Shown here in pieces: positions 34,696 to 44,027 of a stretch of DNA of 64,000 nt. Source of the DNA: Endobugula sp965225895 (GTDB lineage Bacteria; Pseudomonadota; Gammaproteobacteria; Pseudomonadales; Cellvibrionaceae). The position numbers were made by a program, and so were the translations under genes. Location: contig CBDDBR010000011.1 of assembly GCA_965225895.1 (NCBI GenBank), positions 2,046,001 through 2,110,000 of the forward strand, given 5' to 3'. Under the pieces are notes generated by a model. The model had not been told where the DNA came from and did no database searches. It was given only the letters and a program-made list of their open reading frames with translations. Every line of letters starts with the position of its first letter. Positions within the stretch are counted from its first letter, which is position 1.

Positions 34696-35550
34696 TCATA
34701 GTCCTTTAATGTACGCTTGTACTTCATCATTATTTATTCTTTGCATATCAGGGTGCTGCCAGTCCATCGTTTCACCCAAGCCAATGATTAATATTCCACC
34801 GGGTTTTAAGCGGACAGTCAGTTGATTAAGAATTTCTCTACGTCGCCAGCGACGAAAATAAATCAATACATTTTGGCAAAAAATGACATCCATTAACTGC
34901 ATAGGAACGGCATTGAGATTATGGATATTTGCCTGTGAAAAACATACTCGTTTTTTTAATCGTGGCAGCACTTCATATTGATCGTTTTCATAGGGGCGAA
35001 AATATCGTTGCTTTTCTTCATCTGTTAACGACAACATACTGCGACGACCGTAAATACCTCTACGCGCAATTGACAATGCAGGCAAGCTAACATCAACTGC
35101 CGTCACACCGAAATACACATGTTCGTTTGAACCTTCCAAACAATCATTAGTAATCATCGCAAGGCCATAAGGCTCTTCGCCTGTTGAACAACCCACACTC
35201 CAAATATCAAAACTATCATTCAGTGTTTTTTGTTCAATTTTATTTTTAAGGTATTGGCGTACAAATTCTAGGGACGGTCTGTGACGAAAAAACGTCGTTT
35301 CTTTAACCACTAAACGATCAACCAATACCTGCCACTCGATCAAGCCTGCTTTATTATCTTGTTTAACTTGTTCGTAGTAATCGTCATAACTGACAATGCT
35401 TAACTCACGCATACGAATAGCGATTTGAGTTTGCAACAATACTTTTTGCTGTGGCGCTAATTGAATACCCGTGCGGGATTCTAAAAGTTTTTCCCAGAGT
35501 AAAAACTTGTCTTCGGGTAATACATCAAACTTTTTAAAAGACCAAGACAT
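34696..35550 (-). CDS. pilK: CheR-type methyltransferase PilK
   Basis: The 284-aa protein matches CheR methyltransferases: an N-terminal helical domain (LLESRTGIQLAPQQK), then the SAM-binding fold with DIWSVGCSTGEEPYGLAM, the HVYFGVTAVDVS strand, and VIFCQNVLIYFRR. It methylates the PilJ receptor to adapt the Pil-Chp pathway. It lies 2 bp after pilJ and 52 bp before chpA. Confidence 0.93.
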   Translation of the reverse strand: MSWSFKKFDVLPEDKFLLWEKLLESRTGIQLAPQQKVLLQTQIAIRMRELSIVSYDDYYEQVKQDNKAGLIEWQVLVDRLVVKETTFFRHRPSLEFVRQYLKNKIEQKTLNDSFDIWSVGCSTGEEPYGLAMITNDCLEGSNEHVYFGVTAVDVSLPALSIARRGIYGRRSMLSLTDEEKQRYFRPYENDQYEVLPRLKKRVCFSQANIHNLNAVPMQLMDVIFCQNVLIYFRRWRRREILNQLTVRLKPGGILIIGLGETMDWQHPDMQRINNDEVQAYIKGL

Positions 35551-35552
35551 GA

Positions 35553-38003
35553 CTAGCTAACAGAATCTTTTTCTTTTTCTTTTTCATCCATGAAATCAAA
35601 ATCAGCGAGGTCAAACTCTTCATCCAATAAATCAATGCTTTCACCGTCAGCCAAGTTGAACATTTCCTCAGAAAAGTCTAACTCTTCGTCAATATCTGCT
35701 GATGCTAAATTTTCATCTTCGGCCATGGATGCGAGACCATCTAGCAATTCGCTAGTCTCATCAATGTCTTCTATTTCAATATCTTGCTCTGCTAAACCTA
35801 GATCATCAAAATCGTAGTTTTCGTCTGCTTCCGTCAGCTCTATCGCTGAGTCAAGATCCATCTCTGTCTCTAGCGGCATCTCTGTCACATCAGCCACATC
35901 AGCGATATCCTCTAAATCAATATCTGCGGCAGGTGCTTCAGCATCGGCTAGACCCATGTCATCTGCCGATAGCCACGCATCATCGGCCATGCCATCGGCC
36001 GTTTCTTCCATATCTTCAGGTAGCGTAAAGCCTGCTACTGATTCTCGTAATTCAAGTGCCATATCGGCTAGATCACCAATCGCTTGTGCCGTTGCACCCG
36101 TACCCGCTGATGTTTGCGATGTAATTTCTTGAATAACGTTCATCGTATTCGAAATATGACCCGCCGAAGAGGCTTGCTGACGTGCGGCGTTCGAAATGTT
36201 TTGAATCAATTCCGCAATGTTTGCCGATACACCCTCAATTTCTTCCAGTGCCACACCCGCATCTTGTGCCAGTCTTGCACCACTTACCACCTCTGAGGTG
36301 GTTTGTTCCATCGACGTTACCGCTTCGTTGGTATCTGTTTGAATGGTTTTTACCAGTGTTTCAATCTGCTTGGTCGCACCTGCAGAACGTTCCGCTAGAC
36401 GCTGTACCTCATCCGCTACCACGGCGAAGCCTCGACCTGCATCCCCCGCCATCGATGCCTGAATCGCGGCATTCAATGCAAGAATGTTCGTCTGGTCAGC
36501 AATATCGTTAATCAAACTTACGATATCACCAATTTCTTGTGATGATTCACCCAATCGTTTAATACGTTTCGATGTATCTTGAATCTGTTCACGAATAGTA
36601 TCCATGCCGTGAATAGTATTTTGTACCAGTTTTGCACCGTTATTTGCAATCGATACCGACTTACTCGCAACCAGTGCCGATTCGGCAGCATTCGCAGATA
36701 CTTGGTCAATAGTGACCGCCATTTCGTTGATCGCTGCAGATGCCCCTGCAATTTCTTGCGCCTGATGGTCAGATGCTTCTGCAAGATGTAGTGCCGTTTG
36801 CTGAGAATCCTGTGCAGCACCAGATACTTGTACCGCCGTGTTGTTAATTCTTGATACTAGCTGACGCAGCTGATCAATGGTGTAGTTTACGGAGTCAGCA
36901 ATCGCTCCCGTAAAATCTTCCGACACGGTGGTGGTTACCGTTAAGTCACCATCAGCAAGATCCGCTAGCTCATCAAGTAATCGTAGAATCGCCGCCTGAA
37001 CATTTTCATTGTTTGACTGCTCCATCTCGATCGCTTCACGCGCAGATTGTTTTTGCGTAACAATAAAACCAAGTACGCACAACACCGAGATCAGTAATGT
37101 AATAACAATGTATAACGGCTTTAAGAAACGCTCATCGCTTAAGCTGCCAAGACGAATACGCATTTCATCCAATGTAAGCGATAACCCTTCAAGACTCGAA
37201 TTAACTTTTACATGAGCAACACGTGCTGACATTAACGCTTCTGCCGCACTCAATAATTCAGCATCTAATTGACGCGTTTCATTAAACGCTTCTTTCACAC
37301 TATTCACTTCTGCTATCAGTGCTTCATTCGTTAATGCAGGTACATTGCTTGCTACATCACCATTGAGCAATACGTTATACCCTTCACCAAATTCTACAAA
37401 GGCACTTCTATAGGCATCAAAAAAGCGACTCTCGCCTTTTTCTTCGGCAATAAACTTATCCATATTGCTCGACATCTGTCTTAGCAATGCGGCTTCACTT
37501 TGCAATATAACCAATTGTTCCTGTGTAACACCTTGCACTATCGCTTCACCAAATAATTTTTGCGAGCGGATAGCTTTTCCATCAAGTTGCGCGGCAGCGG
37601 TATTTATCGTTGCAATCGCTGGGCTTACTTCACTAATAATTGTTGCGTTATTATGAATACTGCGCCAAAAATTAACCGTTGATTCATATTCGGTGGCTAG
37701 CTGTTGGCGAGTAAATTCGTCAGCATCCAATAAAAACTCAATTGATCGATCCATTCCGTCTACAGTTGCAATCAATGATGCGGTAGCACTCTCGTCTCCC
37801 GTAATCATTTTGCGTGAGAAGAATTGCGCGCTAGCGGATAGACTCTTGAACTCATCAATTTTTTGAATGTTTTCGGCATCTCTGGTATTTTTTTGCCAAA
37901 TTAAATAGGCTCCAAATATAGAGGCTGCAAACAGTATTAAGGCGCCAAAACCAAATACGGGTAGCCAATAACGCCCCGCAAATAAACCGTTTTCATTTTT
38001 CAT
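35553..38003 (-). CDS. pilJ: Methyl-accepting chemotaxis protein PilJ with acidic C-terminal tail
   Basis: The 816-aa inner-membrane receptor has transmembrane helices near 16-34 and 290-312, a PilJ-type periplasmic helical domain between them, HAMP-like sequence (LADLADGDLTVTTTVSEDF), and a full signalling hairpin. The hairpin tip contains GDIVSLINDIADQTNILALNA and GRGFAVVADEVQRLAERS. The normal family end (ELRESVAGFTLP) falls at about residue 661. A further ~155 residues, very rich in Asp, Glu, Ala and Leu and ending in KEKEKDSVS, have no equivalent in the Pseudomonas aeruginosa protein as I recall it. Position in the operon, between pilI and pilK, makes the identity secure. Confidence 0.93.
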   Translation of the reverse strand: MKNENGLFAGRYWLPVFGFGALILFAASIFGAYLIWQKNTRDAENIQKIDEFKSLSASAQFFSRKMITGDESATASLIATVDGMDRSIEFLLDADEFTRQQLATEYESTVNFWRSIHNNATIISEVSPAIATINTAAAQLDGKAIRSQKLFGEAIVQGVTQEQLVILQSEAALLRQMSSNMDKFIAEEKGESRFFDAYRSAFVEFGEGYNVLLNGDVASNVPALTNEALIAEVNSVKEAFNETRQLDAELLSAAEALMSARVAHVKVNSSLEGLSLTLDEMRIRLGSLSDERFLKPLYIVITLLISVLCVLGFIVTQKQSAREAIEMEQSNNENVQAAILRLLDELADLADGDLTVTTTVSEDFTGAIADSVNYTIDQLRQLVSRINNTAVQVSGAAQDSQQTALHLAEASDHQAQEIAGASAAINEMAVTIDQVSANAAESALVASKSVSIANNGAKLVQNTIHGMDTIREQIQDTSKRIKRLGESSQEIGDIVSLINDIADQTNILALNAAIQASMAGDAGRGFAVVADEVQRLAERSAGATKQIETLVKTIQTDTNEAVTSMEQTTSEVVSGARLAQDAGVALEEIEGVSANIAELIQNISNAARQQASSAGHISNTMNVIQEITSQTSAGTGATAQAIGDLADMALELRESVAGFTLPEDMEETADGMADDAWLSADDMGLADAEAPAADIDLEDIADVADVTEMPLETEMDLDSAIELTEADENYDFDDLGLAEQDIEIEDIDETSELLDGLASMAEDENLASADIDEELDFSEEMFNLADGESIDLLDEEFDLADFDFMDEKEKEKDSVS

Positions 38004-38112
38004 CTATTTACTCCCAACCAATCTCCGACTAACAAGCCAAGATTATTAATCTGCTTAATGTATCGTTTCGGTAATTTATTATTATTAGCAATAAGCGATG
38101 ACTCGCAGGCCA

Positions 38113-38658
38113 TCAATTTACTGCTACATTCAAAAAACGTGAATCTTCACACAACGCCTTAGCGGAAAAAACCAACCAACGCGTACCGTCCGATTCATAA
38201 TAACTATGCACACACTCACGCATGCCTTCTGGCAAGCTTGTATCTTTTAATGTCATTTCGGTTTCGGCATCAAAATACTGTCGCCCAAAAACCTGATCAA
38301 CCCATAATCCCGCATAAATTGACGCATTATCCAAAACGAGCAATCGTTGATTTTTTTTATGCCCTGATAAACTGCCAGCATAAAACGCGGCCAAATCAAA
38401 TAATGGCAAAAGGCGACCACGAACATTTGAAACGCCTTTAATCCAAGGATGAACACCAGGCAAGCGTGTATGTGCAGGAATCTCCAACATTTCTGTCAGC
38501 TCATCCATAGGAATAACAAAATGAAAGCCCAACAGAGAAAAACCAATACCACTCCATTGCTCTACAGTATCTATCTGTGAAGGTAATTGCTGCGCATGAG
38601 ATAAACTGCGCTTTGCTAAACGCTGCAACACCTCGTAAGCAGACACTTGATCTGACAT
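38113..38658 (-). CDS. pilI: CheW-like adaptor PilI
   Basis: The 181-aa CheW-domain protein links PilJ to ChpA. It carries the GFHFVIPMDELTEML and IKGVSNVRGRLLPLFDLAAF segments of the CheW fold. The ribosome binding site TGAGG is well placed before ATG. It lies between pilH and pilJ, as in Pseudomonas. Confidence 0.93.
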   Translation of the reverse strand: MSDQVSAYEVLQRLAKRSLSHAQQLPSQIDTVEQWSGIGFSLLGFHFVIPMDELTEMLEIPAHTRLPGVHPWIKGVSNVRGRLLPLFDLAAFYAGSLSGHKKNQRLLVLDNASIYAGLWVDQVFGRQYFDAETEMTLKDTSLPEGMRECVHSYYESDGTRWLVFSAKALCEDSRFLNVAVN

Positions 38659-38753
38659 TTCTTTACCTCAACACGTTACTTACTTAATCGTTTGCATGCC
38701 AGCAAAAGAGCCTCATTAACTACAACAAGGCTAACAACTCTACAGCATACAGA

Positions 38754-39116
38754 TTAAGATAATGCTTCACTCACCGCATTCATTAATTGGGCTTCAGTGA
38801 TGGGCTTAACCAAGTACGCTCTTGCACCTTGTCTCATGCCCCACACTTTGTCTGTTGCCTGATCTTTTGTTGATACGATAACAACAGGAACATCTGCCGT
38901 TTCTTTCGCTCGACTTAATTGGCGAGTAGCCTGAAAGCCGTTTAAACCTGGCATCACTACATCCATAAGAATCAAATCAGGTGGGCTCGTTTTTGCCATT
39001 TCAAGCCCTTGCTCACCCGTTTCAGCAACATCAACGCTATACCCATTTTTTTCTAATATAGTGGTTAGTTTGTACACCTCTGTGGGTGAATCATCAATTA
39101 TTAACACACGTAACAT
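38754..39116 (-). CDS. pilH: Response regulator PilH
   Basis: The ATG at 39116 is chosen because GAGGAAAG precedes it; an upstream TTG lies within that site. The 120-aa single-domain receiver has the acidic pair in LIIDDSPTE, phospho-acceptor Asp in LILMDVVMPGLNG, Thr/Ser in VVIVSTKD and Lys in YLVKPI. PilH is thought to tune ChpA output, acting as a phosphate sink or on pilus retraction. No DNA-binding domain is present. Confidence 0.93.
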   Translation of the reverse strand: MLRVLIIDDSPTEVYKLTTILEKNGYSVDVAETGEQGLEMAKTSPPDLILMDVVMPGLNGFQATRQLSRAKETADVPVVIVSTKDQATDKVWGMRQGARAYLVKPITEAQLMNAVSEALS

Positions 39117-39151
39117 AACTTTCCTCAAATACTTTCAGACGATTTTTAGCG

Positions 39152-39529
39152 CTAAACATATGCCTCGATAGCGCCTAATAATTCAGTTTTGCTAAAAGGC
39201 TTCGTTAAATATTGGTCAGATCCAACAATACGCCCCTTAGCTTTATCAAATAAACCATCCTTGCTGGATAACATGATGACTGGCGTTGACTTAAATTCAC
39301 TGTTGTTTTTTATCAACGCACAGGTTTGATAGCCGTCTAAACGCGGCATCATGATATCTACGAATATAATATTTGGCCTGCAATCGGCTATTTTTGCCAA
39401 TGCATCAAAACCGTCAATGGCCGTAACCACCTCACAGCCTGCCTTACTTAACAGAGTCTCGGCAGTACGACGAATCGTCTTACTGTCATCGATGACCATT
39501 ACCTTCAGATTATCTAAAGCCGCACTCAT
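39152..39529 (-). CDS. pilG: Response regulator PilG
   Basis: The 125-aa receiver has VMVIDDSKTIRRT, phospho-acceptor Asp in IIFVDIMMPRLDG, VIMLSSKDG and YLTKPFSK. These match PilG, which promotes pilus extension and cAMP signalling in Pseudomonas. It is the first gene of the Pil-Chp operon, so its promoter must lie in the 250-bp gap before gshB. Confidence 0.94.
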   Translation of the reverse strand: MSAALDNLKVMVIDDSKTIRRTAETLLSKAGCEVVTAIDGFDALAKIADCRPNIIFVDIMMPRLDGYQTCALIKNNSEFKSTPVIMLSSKDGLFDKAKGRIVGSDQYLTKPFSKTELLGAIEAYV

Positions 39530-39791
39530 AAAGGGTTACACCTTCTGTAATTATTCACCGCATCCTTCTTATTATTATTTAGCCGATTTGTACAACATGT
39601 ATTACTTGCTCAAAAACAATGTTCCGTTTTAACACAGAAGACCTCATATATCTATATTCGGCCTTATAAAATTCATATTTCTCGTTAAGAACGTAACGTA
39701 TGTCACTCTTAACACTGATAAAAATAACAATCTGTTGTAGACTTCGCACATAATACATCACAAGCCAACCAGAGTCAGAGTGAAACCTATT

Positions 39792-40745
39792 ATGCCAATT
39801 CGTCTCGGCGTCATTATGGACCCCATTTCTCACATTAACCCCCACAAAGACACGACGCTTTTATTGTTATTAGCTGCCGCAGAAAAAGGCTGGGATTTAA
39901 TCTATTTTGAGCAAGACAGTCTATTTTTAGATAACAATATCGCCAAGGGCTATGGTAAACCGTTGCAAGTATTTAATAGTGAGCAACATTGGCACGAACT
40001 GGGCGATGAAAGCGTTTACACGCTGGGTGATATAGACACCATACTGATGCGTAAAGACCCGCCATTTGATGTACAGTTTTTACAAACAACCTTTTTATTA
40101 GAAACCGCACAAGAACAAGGCTGCCTAGTCGTCAACAACCCAAGAAGTTTACGCGATTGCAATGAAAAACTATTTGCGACGCAATTCCCTCAGTGCTGCC
40201 CACCACTAACCGTCAGCCGCAACAAAACCCATTTGAGAGAGTTTCACTCAACACATCAAGACGTCATCTTCAAACCATTAGATGGTATGGGCGGTAGCGG
40301 TATCTTTCGCTGCAAACAGGACGATCCTAATATTGGCGTGATATTAGAGACCCTTACTGATCAAGGGGAAATGATTATGGCGCAAAAGTTTATCCCCGAC
40401 ATTAGTAACGGTGATAAACGCATTCTTGTTATTAATGGCGAACCTGTACCTTATTGTTTAGCGCGTGTTCCCGCTAAAGGTGAGACACGAGGCAACCTTG
40501 CAGCAGGTGGTAGTGGGCGCCCACAACCACTATCGGACAGAGACTACTGGATTGTAGAGCAAGTAGCGCCCACTTTAGTGAAGAAGGGCTTGTTATTTGT
40601 TGGCCTCGATGTGATTGGCGACTACCTTACCGAAATCAATGTGACCAGTCCCACATGCGCACAAGAAATTGACCGAGCATACGACACCCGCATTGGCGAG
40701 CGCCTTATGAATGCTATTGCACAACAATTAACGGACTCTCATTAA
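39792..40745 (+). CDS. gshB: Glutathione synthetase
   Basis: This ATP-grasp enzyme (317 aa) joins gamma-glutamylcysteine and glycine. Start: the ATG at 39792 gives MPIRLGVIMDPI, matching the family; an in-frame GTG at 39780 is possible. Conserved segments are TILMRKDPPFD, NNPRSLRDCNEKLFA, IFKPLDGMGGSGIF (ATP loop), GDKRILVINGEP, RGNLAAGGSG and INVTSPTC. It is divergent from pilG and followed by tonB, the same neighbours as in pseudomonads. Confidence 0.95.
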   Translation: MPIRLGVIMDPISHINPHKDTTLLLLLAAAEKGWDLIYFEQDSLFLDNNIAKGYGKPLQVFNSEQHWHELGDESVYTLGDIDTILMRKDPPFDVQFLQTTFLLETAQEQGCLVVNNPRSLRDCNEKLFATQFPQCCPPLTVSRNKTHLREFHSTHQDVIFKPLDGMGGSGIFRCKQDDPNIGVILETLTDQGEMIMAQKFIPDISNGDKRILVINGEPVPYCLARVPAKGETRGNLAAGGSGRPQPLSDRDYWIVEQVAPTLVKKGLLFVGLDVIGDYLTEINVTSPTCAQEIDRAYDTRIGERLMNAIAQQLTDSH

Positions 40746-40760
40746 ACGACGCTACAACTC

Positions 40761-41663
40761 ATGACTGTGAACGCCACTATCCCCCAAGCTGAAACAATCA
40801 CTCATGGCTCATTAAGTGCTGATCGTCTGAGTTTTACGTTTTTTTTGGCCATTGCCATACACGGGCTCATTATTTTTGGCTTATCGTTTGATAGCAGTAA
40901 ACCTAGCCAAAGCGCACCCAGTGTTACAGTGACCTTGGCCACACATGCGGCTAAAAAAGCACCGAAAGAGGCCGACTTTCTTGCTCAAGCCAATCAAATA
41001 GGCAGCGGTACCACACAAACTGCCAAAGAAATTACTACCGATGTTATTCCGCCACCCTTTGAAAGCCAGCAAATTAACGACACGCTTATTACTGAGCAAA
41101 AAAAGCAGTCTGTACTAAAACCTGATAACAACAGAACAATCACTAGTACACAGGCATCCACGCATATTAATAATGCAAAGCAACCCGACGAAAAACAAGA
41201 TGTACAGTCAGGTAAAGAAACCTTAGATATCAATGCTATTAATGCCAAGATTGCGAGCTTACGCGCCAAGCTTGCGGTACAACGTCAAACATACGCTAAG
41301 ATACCAAGAGAGCGAGTACTTACTACCGTATCCACGCTAGCCTCTAGCGAAGCAACCTACCTTAACGAATGGACGCAAAAAATTGAGGCTATCGGTAATC
41401 AAAATTTTCCTGACGAAGCATTACGCAAACAGCTCACGGGGCACCTACGACTCGAAGTGGTCATTTTACCTAACGGCCATATTCACGAGATAAACCTAAA
41501 ACAATCATCGGGTCAAAAGCTATTTGACGAGGCCGCTCTACACATTGTTAAGCAAGCCGCACCCTTTGCAACTTTTCCACCTGAAATACGTAAAGACTAT
41601 GATCATTTAGTTATTATTCGTACATGGCATTTTAATATTAGTGGATTAAGTACATCGCAATAG
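40761..41663 (+). CDS. TonB-family energy transducer
   Basis: The 300-aa protein has a short cytoplasmic start, one transmembrane helix (FFLAIAIHGLIIFGLSF), a polar linker that is Lys/Gln/Thr-rich rather than the usual Pro-rich spacer, and a C-terminal TonB domain. That domain carries LRLEVVILPNGHIHEINLKQSSG and LFDEAALHIVKQAAPFATFPP. Its position between gshB and yqgE corresponds to tonB3 of Pseudomonas aeruginosa, which is linked to twitching motility. No exbB/exbD genes lie beside it. Confidence 0.85.
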   Translation: MTVNATIPQAETITHGSLSADRLSFTFFLAIAIHGLIIFGLSFDSSKPSQSAPSVTVTLATHAAKKAPKEADFLAQANQIGSGTTQTAKEITTDVIPPPFESQQINDTLITEQKKQSVLKPDNNRTITSTQASTHINNAKQPDEKQDVQSGKETLDINAINAKIASLRAKLAVQRQTYAKIPRERVLTTVSTLASSEATYLNEWTQKIEAIGNQNFPDEALRKQLTGHLRLEVVILPNGHIHEINLKQSSGQKLFDEAALHIVKQAAPFATFPPEIRKDYDHLVIIRTWHFNISGLSTSQ

Positions 41664-41832
41664 TGACATCAAGCAATAAAGCCACACAAAACGCTCACTT
41701 TCTCAGCATCATCCCCATAAAGAATGTATCGCAAAACCGTGGATTGTGTATTTAATGATTTACAGCACTTACTTTTCAGGTAGACTAATACGCTAACTGT
41801 CTATTTTTTAATCGGCCACTAAATTTATTTGT

Positions 41833-42387
41833 ATGATCAATCATTCACTTAAAAATCATTTTTTAATCGCCATGCCTGGGCTAACAGACCCTAGGTTTTC
41901 TCAGTCTGTCACCTATGTTTGTGAACATAATGAAGGTGGCGCCATGGGAATTATGATTAATCAGCCTGCGAAATTATCTTACAAAGAGCTGTTTGAACAA
42001 CTACAACTCAATGATGACTATAACGATGAGTCACCCTTGCTATTAGGCGGCCCCGTACAGAAGGAACGAGGGTTTGTATTACACTCGTCTGAAAAACAAT
42101 GGACCTCTACCCTTAGCGTATCCGATGATATTGCGCTTACAGGCTCTAAAGATATTTTGGATGACATTGCAAACCATCAAGGCCCCAAAAACGTACTCAT
42201 TGCTCTGGGTTATGCAGGCTGGGATGCGGGTCAATTAGAAGAAGAAATCGTACAAAATAGCTGGTTAACCGTACCTGCAGAAAAACACATTATTTTCGAT
42301 ACACCACTTGATAAGCGGTGGACATCAGCAGCAAAACAGCTCGGTATTGACCTTGCGTTAATGTCATCACAAGCGGGACACGCTTAG
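41833..42387 (+). CDS. yqgE: YqgE/AlgH family protein
   Basis: The 184-aa protein matches UPF0301/AlgH from end to end: FLIAMPGLTDPRFSQSVTYVCEHNEGGAMGI (residues 11-41), LLLGGPVQ, and ALGYAGWDAGQLEEEI. The biochemical role is unresolved. It sits before ruvX, its usual partner. Confidence 0.93.
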   Translation: MINHSLKNHFLIAMPGLTDPRFSQSVTYVCEHNEGGAMGIMINQPAKLSYKELFEQLQLNDDYNDESPLLLGGPVQKERGFVLHSSEKQWTSTLSVSDDIALTGSKDILDDIANHQGPKNVLIALGYAGWDAGQLEEEIVQNSWLTVPAEKHIIFDTPLDKRWTSAAKQLGIDLALMSSQAGHA

Positions 42388-42420
42388 TTCTGTTACACCT
42401 CTAATAAACACACGTTATTT

Positions 42421-42837
42421 ATGACCATTACAGCATTAGCCTTTGATTATGGCTTACAAAACATTGGCGTTGCGTACGGCCAGTCGCTCACAGGGCAAGG
42501 CAATGAATTAGCCCCGTTAAATGCCAAAGATGGTATTCCCAATTGGGATGCTGTTTCGGCATTGCTTGCTGAATGGAAGCCCTCGGTAGTGATCGTGGGG
42601 TTGCCGCTTAATATGGATGATACAGAAAGTGAATTGTGTGTAAGAGCCAAAAAATTTGCTCGCCGCATTCACGGCCGCTTTAATATTGATGTCGAATTAA
42701 TGGATGAACGCTTATCTACTTTTGATGCAAAACAAGAAGCCAAAGCGCGCGGCCACAAAGGTAATTATCGTAAAAACCCCATCGACTCTATTGCTGCACG
42801 CTTGATTTTAGAAAGCTGGTTTAGCCAACAGTATTAA
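42421..42837 (+). CDS. ruvX: RuvX/YqgF family putative pre-16S rRNA nuclease
   Basis: The 138-aa RNase H-fold protein has the catalytic Asp in FDYGLQNIGVAYG, IVGLPLNMD, LMDERLSTFDA and DSIAARLILE. Family members are proposed to process pre-16S rRNA ends or act as Holliday junction resolvases. The stop overlaps the pilU stop on the other strand by 4 bp. In Pseudomonas pyrR/pyrB/pyrC follow; here they do not. Confidence 0.93.
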   Translation: MTITALAFDYGLQNIGVAYGQSLTGQGNELAPLNAKDGIPNWDAVSALLAEWKPSVVIVGLPLNMDDTESELCVRAKKFARRIHGRFNIDVELMDERLSTFDAKQEAKARGHKGNYRKNPIDSIAARLILESWFSQQY

Positions 42838-43982
42838 CGACGAAAAAAGCCACCCGGCGCAGGCTTTTTATCTTCTAATTCCATATGATCTGCAGCTAAT
42901 GACAGAGCATCCGCATCTGATTCAGACTCTAACTTAATCAATAAGCGTAAATCATTGGCTGAATCCGCATAAGCTAGCGCGTCATCGTAACTAATTTCAC
43001 CTGCATCATAGAGCGCATACAAAGCCTGATCGAATGTTTGCATACCCATCTCCGTTGATTTTTTCATCAACGGCTTAAGCTCATGCACCTCGCCTTTACG
43101 AATCAGATCAGACACTAACGGAGTGTTTAATAACACTTCCAAACACGCCTTACGTGAATCACCCTCAATAGTGGGCACCAACTGTTGAGCTACCATCGCT
43201 TTTAAATTTAATGATAAATCCATCCACAGTTGCGCATGTCTTTCTGCAGGGAAAAAGTGCAATATACGATCTAAGGCTTGGTTCGCATTATTGGCGTGTA
43301 GAGTACATAAACAAAGATGGCCTGTTTCCGCAAAGGCAATTGCGTGCTCCATTGTTTCTCGATTACGTACCTCACCAATCATGATAACGTCGGGCGCTTG
43401 TCGCAGAGCATTTTTTAACCCCACCTCAAATGACTCTGTATCTAACCCTACCTCACGCTGCGTCACCATCGATGATCGGTGCTCATGCACAAATTCAATC
43501 GGGTCTTCAATAGAAATAATATGCCCTTTACCGTGGCGGTTACGATGGCCTATGATCGACGCCAACGATGTTGATTTACCCGCACCTGTTGCACCAACAA
43601 AAATAACGAGGCCACGTTTGGCCATCGCCAACTCTTCAACAATAGGTGGTAAACCGAGATCGCTAATTTCAGGAATCACCATTTCAATACGACGAATCAC
43701 CATACCAACCAAATTGCGCTGATAAAAAGCACTGCAACGAAAACGCCCTAATGTTCTGGGAGAAATGGCAAAGTTTAATTCTTTTTTCTCAACAAACTCA
43801 TCTTGCTGATGCTCGGTCATCACACCTAAGGTGAGTCTACGAGCAATATCAGCAGAAATAGGTGTACTGGATAACGGCGTTAACTGGCCATTTATCTTCA
43901 TGGATGGCGGCATATCAGCAGTAATAAATAAATCCGATGCCGACTTTTCCACCATGATGGAGAGTAATTTTTCAATATCCAT
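42834..43982 (-). CDS. pilU: Type IV pilus retraction ATPase PilU
   Basis: The 382-aa cytoplasmic hexameric ATPase assists PilT in pilus retraction. Walker A GATGAGKST lies at about 130-138, the Asp box in IISIEDPIEF, Walker B in VIMIGEVRNRETM, and the His box in ETGHLCLCTLHANNA. The C-terminal extension (KPAPGGFFRR end) separates it from PilT. It lies 45 bp after pilT on the same strand. Confidence 0.94.
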   Translation of the reverse strand: MDIEKLLSIMVEKSASDLFITADMPPSMKINGQLTPLSSTPISADIARRLTLGVMTEHQQDEFVEKKELNFAISPRTLGRFRCSAFYQRNLVGMVIRRIEMVIPEISDLGLPPIVEELAMAKRGLVIFVGATGAGKSTSLASIIGHRNRHGKGHIISIEDPIEFVHEHRSSMVTQREVGLDTESFEVGLKNALRQAPDVIMIGEVRNRETMEHAIAFAETGHLCLCTLHANNANQALDRILHFFPAERHAQLWMDLSLNLKAMVAQQLVPTIEGDSRKACLEVLLNTPLVSDLIRKGEVHELKPLMKKSTEMGMQTFDQALYALYDAGEISYDDALAYADSANDLRLLIKLESESDADALSLAADHMELEDKKPAPGGFFRR

Positions 43983-44027
43983 TCAACTGCCTACTATTGT
44001 TATTTTCGTTTCCATTGTTACTCAGTA

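Noticed and set aside
43291..43722. 143-aa plus-strand frame opposite pilU
   Set aside because: It is antisense to the Walker A/Walker B region of PilU, with no independent evidence of coding.
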